The notes beneath the pieces were generated by a model. It made no database searches. It saw only the letters and a list, made by a program, of their open reading frames with translations, and was not told the origin of the DNA. Below, piece after piece: positions 16,794-24,589 of a stretch of DNA of 38,653 bases (positions are counted from its first letter, which is position 1; each line of letters starts with the position of its first letter). This DNA is from Ruoffia halotolerans (GTDB lineage Bacteria; Bacillota; Bacilli; Lactobacillales; Aerococcaceae), in contig NZ_JACAOA010000021.1 in NCBI RefSeq assembly GCF_014049385.1, positions 1-38,653 of the forward strand, given 5' to 3'. A program made the translations under genes and the position numbers.

Positions 16794-16823
16794 TAACAAA
16801 GTTAACTATTAACGAAGTTAAGT
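16792..16823 (+). promoter_or_regulatory. Tandem MarR operators
   Basis: Two adjacent 16-bp direct repeats, ATTAACAAAGTTAACT and ATTAACGAAGTTAAGT. Each holds the inverted repeat TTAAC-N3-GTTAA. They run from the end of the -10 box through the transcript start, so a bound MarR dimer pair would block RNA polymerase. This indicates autoregulation by the MarR gene that starts at 16843. Confidence 0.8.
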
Positions 16824-16842
16824 TATTTAAGGAGGTGTTATA

Positions 16843-17295
16843 GTGAAAAAGCGTCATTTAGTGCATCAGATGTACAACTTGTCGCAAATGTTTTCTAGAG
16901 CTGCAGAAGTTCAAGGTCGGTCAGTGATGTCAAAAAGTGAGTTCAAGATACTGTTTCATGTATGGAAAACTCATCGAGAAGAAGATAAAATGTTGACCTC
17001 TCGTGAATTAGCTACTTTAATGAACGTATCTTCACCAGCAATATCTAGAACGGTCAAAGGCTTGGTTCAAAAAGAATGGCTGATTCAAGAAGATGACCCA
17101 GATGATCGCCGTAATATCTTTCTTAAATTATCAGATGAGGGAAAAGAAAATTATGAGCGAGCCATTCAACATATGGAAAACTCAATGAAAATTATTTTCG
17201 ATGAGTTTACTGAAGAAGAGATCCGTGTCTTTCTTGATACAGGAGCTCGACTGACAAAAGTCTTAAATAAAATAAAAGAGGAAAGTGAGGAATAG
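16843..17295 (+). CDS. MarR-family repressor of the adjacent ABC exporter
   Basis: A 150-residue winged-helix regulator. The DNA-binding core reads LTSRELATLMNVSSPAISRTVKGL (about 51-74), with a wing containing EDDPDDRRNIFLKLSDEG, both typical of MarR. The GTG start at 16843 follows GGAGGTG at five bases. It is first in an operon with two exporter half-transporters only nine bases downstream and sits behind tandem operators. I infer drug- or metabolite-induced derepression of the exporter, as for the MarR-controlled ABC exporter pairs known in streptococci. Confidence 0.9.
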   Translation: MKKRHLVHQMYNLSQMFSRAAEVQGRSVMSKSEFKILFHVWKTHREEDKMLTSRELATLMNVSSPAISRTVKGLVQKEWLIQEDDPDDRRNIFLKLSDEGKENYERAIQHMENSMKIIFDEFTEEEIRVFLDTGARLTKVLNKIKEESEE

Positions 17296-17304
17296 TAATA
17301 TTAT

Positions 17305-19479
17305 ATGAAAAATTTAATTAATCATTTAAAACCTCATTGGAAATGGGTTATTATTGCCCTTGTTGCGCATTTTATACAAGCATTCACAACGCTTTTGTTA
17401 CCAACTTATACGTCTAACTTAGTTGACGTTGGGATTCAAAACAGTGGTGTGGAATTAGCAGTACCATTAAAAATGACAGCCGATTCAATGGCGGAATTCG
17501 AGATGTTATTATTACCTGAAGAACAGGAATTAATTGAAGAGCATTATACACAAGATGGAAACGGCAATTATACAATTAAAAGTTCCGTTGAAGAAAACGA
17601 AGAAATGATGACAGCTTTAAGTGAATCTTTTGAGGTTCCTTTAGCTATGTATCAAACAATCTCAGGGATGTCTGAAGAAGAATTAGCAGCGACAGCTCAA
17701 GAAAGTGACAGTTCAGAAGTGATGGACTTATCTGGTATGCGTGATGAGTACGTTGAACAAATGAATACACTCGGACCTGCGATGGTGCATTCAACAGCGA
17801 TTCAATCAGTTTTAGAAGCAACTGAAGAAGCTGGAGGAGACTTAAGTAGTACTCAAATTAACTACGTCTTAACGCAAGGTGGACAAATGTTACTGATTGC
17901 CTTAGTTGCATTCGGTGGCGGAGCACTTGCAGCTTATGTAGCAGCAGTCGTTGGTGCGAAAGTCGGAAGTACTTTGAGGACAAAATCTTACGAAAAAGTT
18001 CTTCAGTTCTCTAATGAAGAGATGGAGAAATTCTCAACGGCTTCACTGATTACACGTGGGACAAACGACGTGCAACAAGTACAAATGGTGGTAACAGTAT
18101 TCTTTAGAATTGTGTTATTCTCACCAATGTTAGCGATTGGGGCATTAATTTATGTATTCCAATCACAAATTTCAATGTCTTGGATTACGATTTTAGCCCT
18201 ATCACTAGTCGGAGTTCTTATGGGAATTCTTATGAGTGTTGTTATACCAAGATTTAAAGTGTTACAAAAACAAATTGACAAAGTGAACTTATTTGCCAGA
18301 GAGATCTTAACTGGGCTACAAGTTATTCGTGCATTTGGTCGACAAGATTTAGAATCTGAGCGCTTCGATGGCGCGAACCAAGATTTACGTAATAGTTATA
18401 TCTTTGTTGGTCGTACAATGGCATTAATGAACCCAATCCTATTACTGATTGCAAATGGTATTTCAGTCTTAATTATTTGGGTAGGTAGCCACCGTATTGG
18501 TGACGGCTTAATGCAAGTAGGTGAGATGATGGCATTTATCACTTATACAATGCAAGTCATCTTCTCATTCTTTATGTTAACGATGATGTCAATTATGATT
18601 CCGCGTGCGATCGTTTCTGGGGAACGTATCCAAGAAATACTTGATACACCGTTATCTATTAATGATAAAGAAGACGTAAAAGTAATTGAATCACCAAAAG
18701 GTGTCGTAGAATTTGATAACGTCAGTTACAAATTTACTGGTGCAGATAATAATGTAATTAATAACATTAGCTTTACTGCAGAACCAGGTAAGACAACAGC
18801 AATTATCGGAGGTACCGGTAGTGGTAAATCAACGATTTTAAATTTATTAATGAGATTCTATGATGTTTCAGAAGGATCAATTAAGATTGATGGCGTCGAT
18901 ATCAGAGATATTAGTCAAAAACAACTCCGTGATATTATCGGATACGTACCGCAAAAAGCCGTACTATTTTCAGGTACCATTGAAAGTAATATAGGCTACG
19001 GTGTTGATTCACTTTCCGATGAAGTGATGCATGAATCGGCTGATATTGCTCATGCAACGGAATTTATCGAAGATAAAGAACGTGGCTTTAAAGAACGTAT
19101 CTCACAAGGTGGAGGTAATGTGTCTGGTGGGCAAAAACAACGTCTATCAATTGCTCGTGCCATTGCAAAACAACCTAAAGTGTTTATCTTTGATGACAGT
19201 TTCTCTGCTTTAGACTACAAGACCGATGCATCTTTACGTCAAGCTTTAAGTGAAAAAGTTTCGGATGCTACAATGATAATTGTTGCTCAACGTATTAGTA
19301 CGATCCTTGATGCTGAGCAAATTCTTGTTCTAGATGAAGGTAAAGTTGTTGGACTAGGTAATCACTTAGAATTAATGGAAACAAGCGAAGTTTACCGCGA
19401 AATCGCAACATCTCAATTATCTCAAGCCGAATTAGATAATTATGAAGAACAATTTAAACAAGAGAGGGAGGGAGAATAA
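17305..19479 (+). CDS. Heterodimeric ABC exporter subunit with large extracellular insertion
   Basis: A 724-residue half-transporter (membrane domain plus ATPase) of the LmrC/BmrC type. It is longer than usual because about 140 acidic residues (about 45-190) lie between membrane helices 1 and 2, on the outside. The ATPase has Walker A GGTGSGKST (502-510), canonical signature SGGQ (607-610) and a Walker B ending FIFDDS with Asp631 where the catalytic Glu normally stands. It therefore supplies the intact signature and one degenerate site. The next subunit supplies the catalytic Glu, the usual asymmetry of heterodimeric exporters. The operon is marR-this-partner, and its stop overlaps the partner start by one base. 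A drug or peptide export substrate is inferred. Confidence 0.92.
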   Translation: MKNLINHLKPHWKWVIIALVAHFIQAFTTLLLPTYTSNLVDVGIQNSGVELAVPLKMTADSMAEFEMLLLPEEQELIEEHYTQDGNGNYTIKSSVEENEEMMTALSESFEVPLAMYQTISGMSEEELAATAQESDSSEVMDLSGMRDEYVEQMNTLGPAMVHSTAIQSVLEATEEAGGDLSSTQINYVLTQGGQMLLIALVAFGGGALAAYVAAVVGAKVGSTLRTKSYEKVLQFSNEEMEKFSTASLITRGTNDVQQVQMVVTVFFRIVLFSPMLAIGALIYVFQSQISMSWITILALSLVGVLMGILMSVVIPRFKVLQKQIDKVNLFAREILTGLQVIRAFGRQDLESERFDGANQDLRNSYIFVGRTMALMNPILLLIANGISVLIIWVGSHRIGDGLMQVGEMMAFITYTMQVIFSFFMLTMMSIMIPRAIVSGERIQEILDTPLSINDKEDVKVIESPKGVVEFDNVSYKFTGADNNVINNISFTAEPGKTTAIIGGTGSGKSTILNLLMRFYDVSEGSIKIDGVDIRDISQKQLRDIIGYVPQKAVLFSGTIESNIGYGVDSLSDEVMHESADIAHATEFIEDKERGFKERISQGGGNVSGGQKQRLSIARAIAKQPKVFIFDDSFSALDYKTDASLRQALSEKVSDATMIIVAQRISTILDAEQILVLDEGKVVGLGNHLELMETSEVYREIATSQLSQAELDNYEEQFKQEREGE

Positions 19480-21359
19480 TGGCAGATAAAGATACTCAAC
19501 AAGAAGAAAAAGTACAAAATCAACCAAAAGTTGCTGGACCCCGTGGTCAAGGCGCCGCAGAAAAACCAAAAAACTTTAAAGATAGCTTACTTCGAATCTT
19601 TAAAGAAGTATTGAATTTTAAATGGGCAATATTACTTGTCTTTTTTACGACTATTCTCTCTGTATTATTTAATATTATTGGTCCTCGTGAATTAGGTAAA
19701 GCCACTTCAATATTATTCGAAGGTGTGTTAGCTGAAATTCAAGGAACAGGTTCGATTGAATTTAATGTTATCGGTAGAATCTTATTAACAGTATTAGCCT
19801 TATACGTAGTGAGTTCAATTTTCAACTGGGTTCAAGGTTTCGTAATGACAGGTGTTACGGAGAATGTCACTTACGGTTTACGTAAAAAGATGTTAGATAA
19901 GATTGATAATATGCCAATGAAATACTTTGAATCTCATTCACATGGTGAGGTCTTATCAAGAATTAGTAACGACATCGATACACTTGGAGCTTCATTATCA
20001 CAGAGTTTTGCTCAATTATTAAACTCTATCATGACAATGCTTGGTATTGCGGTTATTATGTTTACAATTAATTGGATACTCGCTTTAGTTGTATTAATGG
20101 TCGTGCCAATCAGTTTAATTACAATTCGTATACTAATTAATGTATCTCAAAAATACTTCCGTCAACAACAAGTATCCCTTGGTGTAATTAACGGACAAAT
20201 TGAAGAAAACTTCTCAGGACAAAATATAGTTAGAGCATTTAACCAAGAAGATAATGCTATTGATGCCTTTTATAAAGATAATGCTAAACTAGAAGAATCT
20301 GCTTGGAAATCACAGTTCTACTCTGGAGTTATGTTCCCATTTATGCGTTTCTTACAAAACTTCGGTTATGCGGCAGTAGTAATGGTTGGTGCTTATCTAG
20401 TGATTATCGGAACGATTCAAGTAGGGGTTATTCAAGCCTTCACTCAATACGTTAACCGATTTACACAACCTATCACTCAGTTAGCACAAATTGTTACTTT
20501 ATTACAAACAATGGTAGCAGCGGCTGAGCGTGTGTTTGAATTCTTAGATGAAGAAGAACAAGATCAAACAACAGGTAATACTTTAGATATTGAAAATGTG
20601 CACGGTGATGTATCATTTAATCATGTTCAATTTGGATATAATCCTGATCAAGTCATCATTACAGACTTTAATGCCGATATAAAAGCCGGACAAAAGGTTG
20701 CCTTAGTTGGACCGACAGGTGCTGGTAAATCAACAATGGTTAAGCTGTTAATGCGCTTCTATGATGTTGATAAAGGATCAATAAACTTAGATGGTGTTGA
20801 CGTTAAAACGTATAGTCGTGCTAATTACCAACGTTCAATTTCGATGGTATTGCAGGATACTTGGTTATTTAACGGAACAATTATGGAAAACATTCGTTAC
20901 GGTCGATTAGATGCAACGGATGAAGAAGTGATTGAAGCAGCAAAAGCTGTTCATGTCCATAATTTCGTTAAGAACTTGCCTGGTGGCTATAACTTTGAAA
21001 TTAACGAAGAAGCTTCAAACATCTCTCAAGGTCAAAAACAACTTGTGACGATTGCTAGAGCTTTATTATCAGATAGACCAGTTCTTATTCTTGATGAGGC
21101 GACAAGTTCAGTTGATACACGTACTGAAATTCTCATCCAACAAGCGATGGACCGTATTGTAGAAGGTCGTACAAGTTTCGTTATTGCTCACCGTCTTTCA
21201 ACGATTAAAAACTCTGATTTAATTCTATACATGGAAAACGGAGACATTGTTGAACAAGGGAACCATGACGAATTAATTGCTAGAGGTGGCAAATATGCAA
21301 ATCTTTACAATAGTCAATTCGCTTCAGGTGGTTCACCGTTTGAGGAATTTGATGATTAA
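19479..21359 (+). CDS. Heterodimeric ABC exporter subunit with catalytic ATPase site
   Basis: A 626-residue half-transporter of the LmrD/BmrD type. A hydrophilic, Gln/Lys-rich N-terminal tail of about 45 residues precedes six membrane helices. The ATPase has Walker A GPTGAGKST (411-419), a non-canonical signature SQGQ (516-519) in place of SGGQ, and Walker B LILDEATSSVD with catalytic Glu540. Paired with the upstream subunit (SGGQ signature, Asp in Walker B) this forms one competent and one degenerate ATP site. The ATG overlaps the previous stop (TAATG) behind GAGGGAGGGAG, indicating translational coupling. Confidence 0.93.
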   Translation: MADKDTQQEEKVQNQPKVAGPRGQGAAEKPKNFKDSLLRIFKEVLNFKWAILLVFFTTILSVLFNIIGPRELGKATSILFEGVLAEIQGTGSIEFNVIGRILLTVLALYVVSSIFNWVQGFVMTGVTENVTYGLRKKMLDKIDNMPMKYFESHSHGEVLSRISNDIDTLGASLSQSFAQLLNSIMTMLGIAVIMFTINWILALVVLMVVPISLITIRILINVSQKYFRQQQVSLGVINGQIEENFSGQNIVRAFNQEDNAIDAFYKDNAKLEESAWKSQFYSGVMFPFMRFLQNFGYAAVVMVGAYLVIIGTIQVGVIQAFTQYVNRFTQPITQLAQIVTLLQTMVAAAERVFEFLDEEEQDQTTGNTLDIENVHGDVSFNHVQFGYNPDQVIITDFNADIKAGQKVALVGPTGAGKSTMVKLLMRFYDVDKGSINLDGVDVKTYSRANYQRSISMVLQDTWLFNGTIMENIRYGRLDATDEEVIEAAKAVHVHNFVKNLPGGYNFEINEEASNISQGQKQLVTIARALLSDRPVLILDEATSSVDTRTEILIQQAMDRIVEGRTSFVIAHRLSTIKNSDLILYMENGDIVEQGNHDELIARGGKYANLYNSQFASGGSPFEEFDD

Positions 21360-21377
21360 AGTCAATAATGAATAAGC

Positions 21378-21415
21378 AAAAGACATGAACAAATCGTTGT
21401 TCATGTCTTTTTTAT
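21378..21415 (+). terminator. Intrinsic terminator after the ABC exporter operon
   Basis: AAAAGACATGAACAA pairs perfectly over 15 bp with TTGTTCATGTCTTTT around an ATCG loop, followed by more T. Confidence 0.93.
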
Positions 21416-21435
21416 ATGCAAAAACTTCGATATAT

Positions 21436-21465
21436 TTGAACTTTAGTTTATATAAAGCTTATAAT
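21436..21465 (+). promoter_or_regulatory. Promoter of the broken secreted-protein gene
   Basis: TTGAAC (21436-21441) and a perfect TATAAT (21460-21465) with an 18-bp spacer, followed by AGGAG and the ATG at 21498. The promoter is intact although the gene carries a stop codon. Confidence 0.7.
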
Positions 21466-21497
21466 ATAAGTATCAAACAAGATAGGAGCGTTTACAA

Positions 21498-22448
21498 ATG
21501 AAGAAAATAATAAACGTCATACTTGTTACTTTATTAGTTGTCTTAACTATGGGGCCCTTACCGGCAAAAGCACAAGAACTTGCTCCAGATGATGTCTTGT
21601 TAAATGTGATTAATGGATTGAAAGAAATTGAATCCTTTAAAGGTGACTTTGAAGGGAATATGGATTGAATTTATCCTGAAGGAACGATGGACTACACTGT
21701 TGATGGAAGACTTCAAGTCAAGATAGCGCCCGAACTTGAAGTAGGTTTTGATTTAGACGCAACGATGAACGCTGAACATAACGATGGGTCGACAATGGAT
21801 GAAACTTATCACTTACTAAATTATATCATCGATGAAACAATGTACACATTTGAAGAAGATTCTACTAAAGAGGGTGAAAGTGAATGGGTCACTGCTGGCC
21901 TTACTACGGTACTCGGTATGCCAGCGGAACAAATTACGACTCAATATCAAATGCTTGTATCAGTCATCGAAGGATCAATTCGTAGTTATTATATTCCGTC
22001 TAGGGTGCATCAGTTATTAAGTGAGAAAACGACGGTAGAAGAGAATGATAATGGCTACACTGTCACAATTAACTCTTTCGAAACAGAAGAAGAATGGGTT
22101 GAATTCTTTGAAGCGTTAGAAGAGTTAGGGATGACTGTGACTCAAGAAACAGTGGATTCTGGTGTTGAGATTAGTAACCAAATTGAAAATTATGAAGACC
22201 AAGCGATCGCTTTGGCCGATGGCTTAAATTACACAATTACAGTTGAAATGGATGAAGATTATTTTATTACAGCGATTCAAGTGATGGTTGATTCGGATGT
22301 TCAAACACTCGAAGAAGCTTCAGCATCTGAACCTGATCCGGACATGCCAGAGTCATTGCAAGTAGAATTTAATTATAATGTCACTGACAAAAACTTTAAT
22401 GAAAGTATTGAAGTGCCTGATGAAGTTCCAGTGGGAGTAGCTTCATAG
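21498..22448 (+). pseudogene. Secreted protein gene interrupted by one in-frame TGA
   Basis: One reading frame of 317 codons from the ATG at 21498 to the stop at 22446-22448, broken only by TGA at codon 57 (21666-21668). Upstream, MKKIINVILVTLLVVLTMG with PAKA-QE gives a clear signal peptide. Downstream, 260 codons continue with secreted-protein character (acidic, Thr/Glu rich, extended strands), including TMDYTVDGRLQVKIAPELEV, reminiscent of LppX/DUF6612-like lipid-binding secreted proteins but without a lipobox. The context GNMD-stop-IYPEG suggests a TGG (Trp) to TGA change. The rest is intact, so the lesion is recent, or a sequencing error. An internal start at 21687 would make a protein without a signal peptide, which is unlikely to be functional. 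Confidence 0.8.
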
Positions 22449-22496
22449 AATAAATAATGAATATAATATAAATTAAAATATTATTAGAATTTGATG

Positions 22497-22525
22497 TTGA
22501 TTTCGTGTGAGTAGTCAGGTATACT
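22497..22525 (+). promoter_or_regulatory. Promoter of the permease-aroQ-aminotransferase operon
   Basis: TTGATT (22497-22502) and TATACT (22520-22525) with exactly 17 bp between. The transcript would start near 22532, about 20 bases before the leader-peptide ATG and 260 bases before the first structural gene. Confidence 0.75.
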
Positions 22526-22552
22526 GTTTGAAACAGAAATGAGGTTAGGACC

Positions 22553-22606
22553 ATGCAACAATCATCCCATACATTAAAATCAATGTATTTTAGCTACTTT
22601 AGATAG
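22553..22606 (+). CDS. Aromatic-rich leader peptide (attenuator)
   Basis: A 17-codon ORF encoding MQQSSHTLKSMYFSYFR, preceded by GAGG eight bases before the ATG. Four of its last six residues are aromatic (Tyr-Phe-Ser-Tyr-Phe), followed by Arg and the stop. One base after the stop, the first hairpin of the leader region begins. Peptides of this kind report the charging of specific tRNAs by ribosome stalling, as PheL does in enteric bacteria. The downstream operon encodes chorismate mutase and an aminotransferase, so Phe/Tyr sensing fits. Expression is inferred. A shorter version from the internal ATG (MYFSYFR) would work the same way but lacks a ribosome binding site. Confidence 0.7.
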   Translation: MQQSSHTLKSMYFSYFR

Positions 22607-22702
22607 CGTTCATACCACCTAGTATGAACGTATAACGAAAGTTCATATCTATGGTGGCTTGATATTGTTGTGTCTTGGCCGCTTAGAGTATAAATTAAGC
22701 GG
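22607..22702 (+). other. Mutually exclusive hairpins of the attenuator
   Basis: Segment 1 CGTTCATAC (22607-22615) pairs perfectly with segment 2 GTATGAACG (22622-22630). Segment 2 can instead pair over eight bases with segment 3 GTTCATAT (22641-22648). A further hairpin pairs CCGCTTA (22679-22685) with TAAGCGG (22696-22702), and TAAGCGG can alternatively pair with CTGCTTA (22730-22736), the 5' arm of the terminator. Segment 1 begins right after the leader stop, so a ribosome stalled on the Tyr/Phe codons would cover it and free segment 2. How the first switch communicates with the terminator is not proven by inspection. Confidence 0.65.
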
Positions 22703-22727
22703 ACATCCTAAAATGGCCAGTTTCGAG

Positions 22728-22758
22728 AACTGCTTAGTTTATTCTAAGCAGTTTTTTT
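22728..22758 (+). terminator. Attenuator terminator before the permease gene
   Basis: AACTGCTTAG pairs perfectly with CTAAGCAGTT around TTTATT, followed by seven T. It sits between the leader peptide and the permease ATG at 22792, so read-through must be regulated for the operon to be expressed. Confidence 0.88.
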
Positions 22759-22791
22759 GTTGAAAAGTTATAAAAAAGGGGAGTGTAAACA

Positions 22792-24279
22792 ATGTCAAAT
22801 TCTATATCAAAAGGATTTAAAACTAGTGAGATTATCTCAATCGTCATTAGTTTACTTATATTAGCTCTAGCTGTATTGAATTCAGCGATGCAAATTGGTT
22901 TATTCAATATTCCAACCGTTACTTTTTCAGTTCTAGCTATTTTTGCTAGTAGCTTGGTATTGTGGCTGTTTGTTGCCATTGATTGGCCAAGTATTTTATG
23001 TTTAATTTGTTTAGGTTTTCTACCTGAAGTCACTTATGGACAAATTTTCCAGCAGTCATTTGGTAATACAACGTTTGTCTTTTTATTCTTTACGTTCTTA
23101 GTGACACATGCCTTAGAACAAACATCATTTTTAAAGCGAGTTTCAGCCTGGGCAATTAATAGTGCTTGGGCTCAAGTAAGTCCTTGGAGATTTGTTTTTG
23201 CTTTTCTATCGGTGATGTTATTAATCAGTACTTTCGTTTCACCAACGATCTTATTTATGATTGCCTTTCCAATCTATGAAGAGGTTATGACCCAATTCGG
23301 ATTAGAAAAAGGGGATAAGCAAGCTTCGAAATTATTAGTCGCCTTATATGCTTCAATAGCTATTGGAACAGCGATGACGCCTATTAACCACGTGTTCGCA
23401 ATTACTGCGATGGGGCTATATGAAACGGCCTACGGAACGGCGATTACGAATGGTCAATATATGAGTTTCGCAGTGCCAGCAGGCTTAACAATTTTCTTAA
23501 TTCTTTTAGTCTCTCTAAAGTGGATTTGGCGAATGGATTTATCTAACGTAAAACTGGGTGAGATTGCTTCATTATCAGATTTACCAAAAGCGGATAAAAA
23601 GGAAAAAGCAGTCGTTTCGATCTTTAGTGGAGTAGTTGCTTTATGGTTATTACCAGAAGTATTAGGCTTTATCTTACCTGGAGTGGCAGCCTTTCTAAAA
23701 TCAGCAGGAATTGCCTTTCCACCAATGATCGGTTCTTTAGTTTTAGCAGTAGTTCACGTAGATGGGAAGCCCTTAGTTAAGTTACAAGAGGGAATTTCTA
23801 AAGGTGTGTTCTGGCCGAGTTTACTCATCGTAGCCGCGACACTCACTCTAGGTAGTTTCTTATCAAATCCTGATATGGGTGTGATTACATTAATCGAATC
23901 ATTCTTAACACCATTGTTAGTTGGCTTGTCACCATTATTAATGGTATTAGTTTTCATTCTTTGGGCAGCCTTGCAAACAAATTTCTCATCAAACTTAGTA
24001 ACTGTGTCAGTTGTTACAACCATAGTTATTACAATTGCGGGTTCACAGGTGGATTTACCAATAAACGTGGCAGTCGTTGCGAGTTTAATTGGATTCATGG
24101 CGTCACTTGCATACATGACACCACCTGCAATGCCTTATATTGCAATCTCAATTGGATCTGGTTGGACCACAGCTAAAGATGCTTTATTATATGGTTTTTA
24201 CTTATTATTATGGAGTGCCGCAAGTGCGGTATTGGTAGGATATACATTAGGAAGCGTATTTTTAAGTCAATTATCATAG
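22792..24279 (+). CDS. DASS/SLC13-like anion permease
   Basis: A 495-residue membrane protein with about 11-13 hydrophobic segments in two related halves. The first half has SPTILFMIAFP and IAIGTAMTPINHVFA; the second has LQTNFSSNLVTVS and YMTPPAMPYIAISIGSGW. These resemble the helix-hairpin and Thr-Pro/Asn motifs of the divalent anion:sodium symporter (DASS/SLC13) and wider ion transporter superfamily, but the usual SNT motif is replaced. Family assignment is moderately sure; the substrate is unknown. It starts behind AAGGGGAG, downstream of an attenuator that appears to sense aromatic amino acids, and is followed 10 bases later by chorismate mutase. A dicarboxylate of the aromatic pathway (chorismate, prephenate) or an aromatic keto acid is a reasonable guess for its cargo, inferred only from context. 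Confidence 0.75.
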   Translation: MSNSISKGFKTSEIISIVISLLILALAVLNSAMQIGLFNIPTVTFSVLAIFASSLVLWLFVAIDWPSILCLICLGFLPEVTYGQIFQQSFGNTTFVFLFFTFLVTHALEQTSFLKRVSAWAINSAWAQVSPWRFVFAFLSVMLLISTFVSPTILFMIAFPIYEEVMTQFGLEKGDKQASKLLVALYASIAIGTAMTPINHVFAITAMGLYETAYGTAITNGQYMSFAVPAGLTIFLILLVSLKWIWRMDLSNVKLGEIASLSDLPKADKKEKAVVSIFSGVVALWLLPEVLGFILPGVAAFLKSAGIAFPPMIGSLVLAVVHVDGKPLVKLQEGISKGVFWPSLLIVAATLTLGSFLSNPDMGVITLIESFLTPLLVGLSPLLMVLVFILWAALQTNFSSNLVTVSVVTTIVITIAGSQVDLPINVAVVASLIGFMASLAYMTPPAMPYIAISIGSGWTTAKDALLYGFYLLLWSAASAVLVGYTLGSVFLSQLS

Positions 24280-24289
24280 GAGGAATAAT

Positions 24290-24565
24290 ATGTTAGAAAA
24301 ACAAAGAGCAACCATCGACCGAATTGATCGCGAATTGGTAAAGTTATTTGAAGAACGAACGAAAACGGTTGAGGAAGTAGCTGAGATTAAATTAGAGAAC
24401 AATATGGAAATCTTAGATAGTGGCCGTGAAGCGGTCGTTATCGAGAAAGTACAAAGTTACTTAGAAGATGATTCTTTAAAAGGTGAGTTAGCCGATTTAT
24501 ATGAGAACATTATGCGCATTTCCAGAGGTCATCAACAAGAATGGATGAGTAAAAGAAAGTCGTAA
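24290..24565 (+). CDS. Chorismate mutase, AroQ class
   Basis: A 91-residue, stand-alone AroQ-type helical chorismate mutase converting chorismate to prephenate, the first committed step towards Phe and Tyr. Aligned by eye to the E. coli domain, the catalytic residues are present: Arg6, Arg23, Lys34, Arg46, Glu47 and Gln82 or Gln83. It has no dehydratase or dehydrogenase domain. AGGAGG precedes the ATG, 10 bases after the permease. It is sandwiched between a permease and an aminotransferase behind a Tyr/Phe-type attenuator. This indicates a dedicated aromatic unit rather than the standard aro operon, since no other shikimate gene is in the window. Confidence 0.92.
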   Translation: MLEKQRATIDRIDRELVKLFEERTKTVEEVAEIKLENNMEILDSGREAVVIEKVQSYLEDDSLKGELADLYENIMRISRGHQQEWMSKRKS

Positions 24566-24589
24566 GAGATAGGATAAAGGAGCAGTTTT

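Noticed and set aside
21666-21668. TGA as a selenocysteine or reassigned codon
   Set aside because: No selenocysteine insertion structure or redox motif is evident, TGA acts as a normal stop elsewhere in the window, and a Trp-to-stop mutation is simpler.
22532-22760. T-box riboswitch as an alternative for the aromatic operon leader
   Set aside because: The conserved T-box antiterminator element (AGGGUGGNACCGCG type) and stem I motifs are absent, while a leader peptide with matching codons is present.
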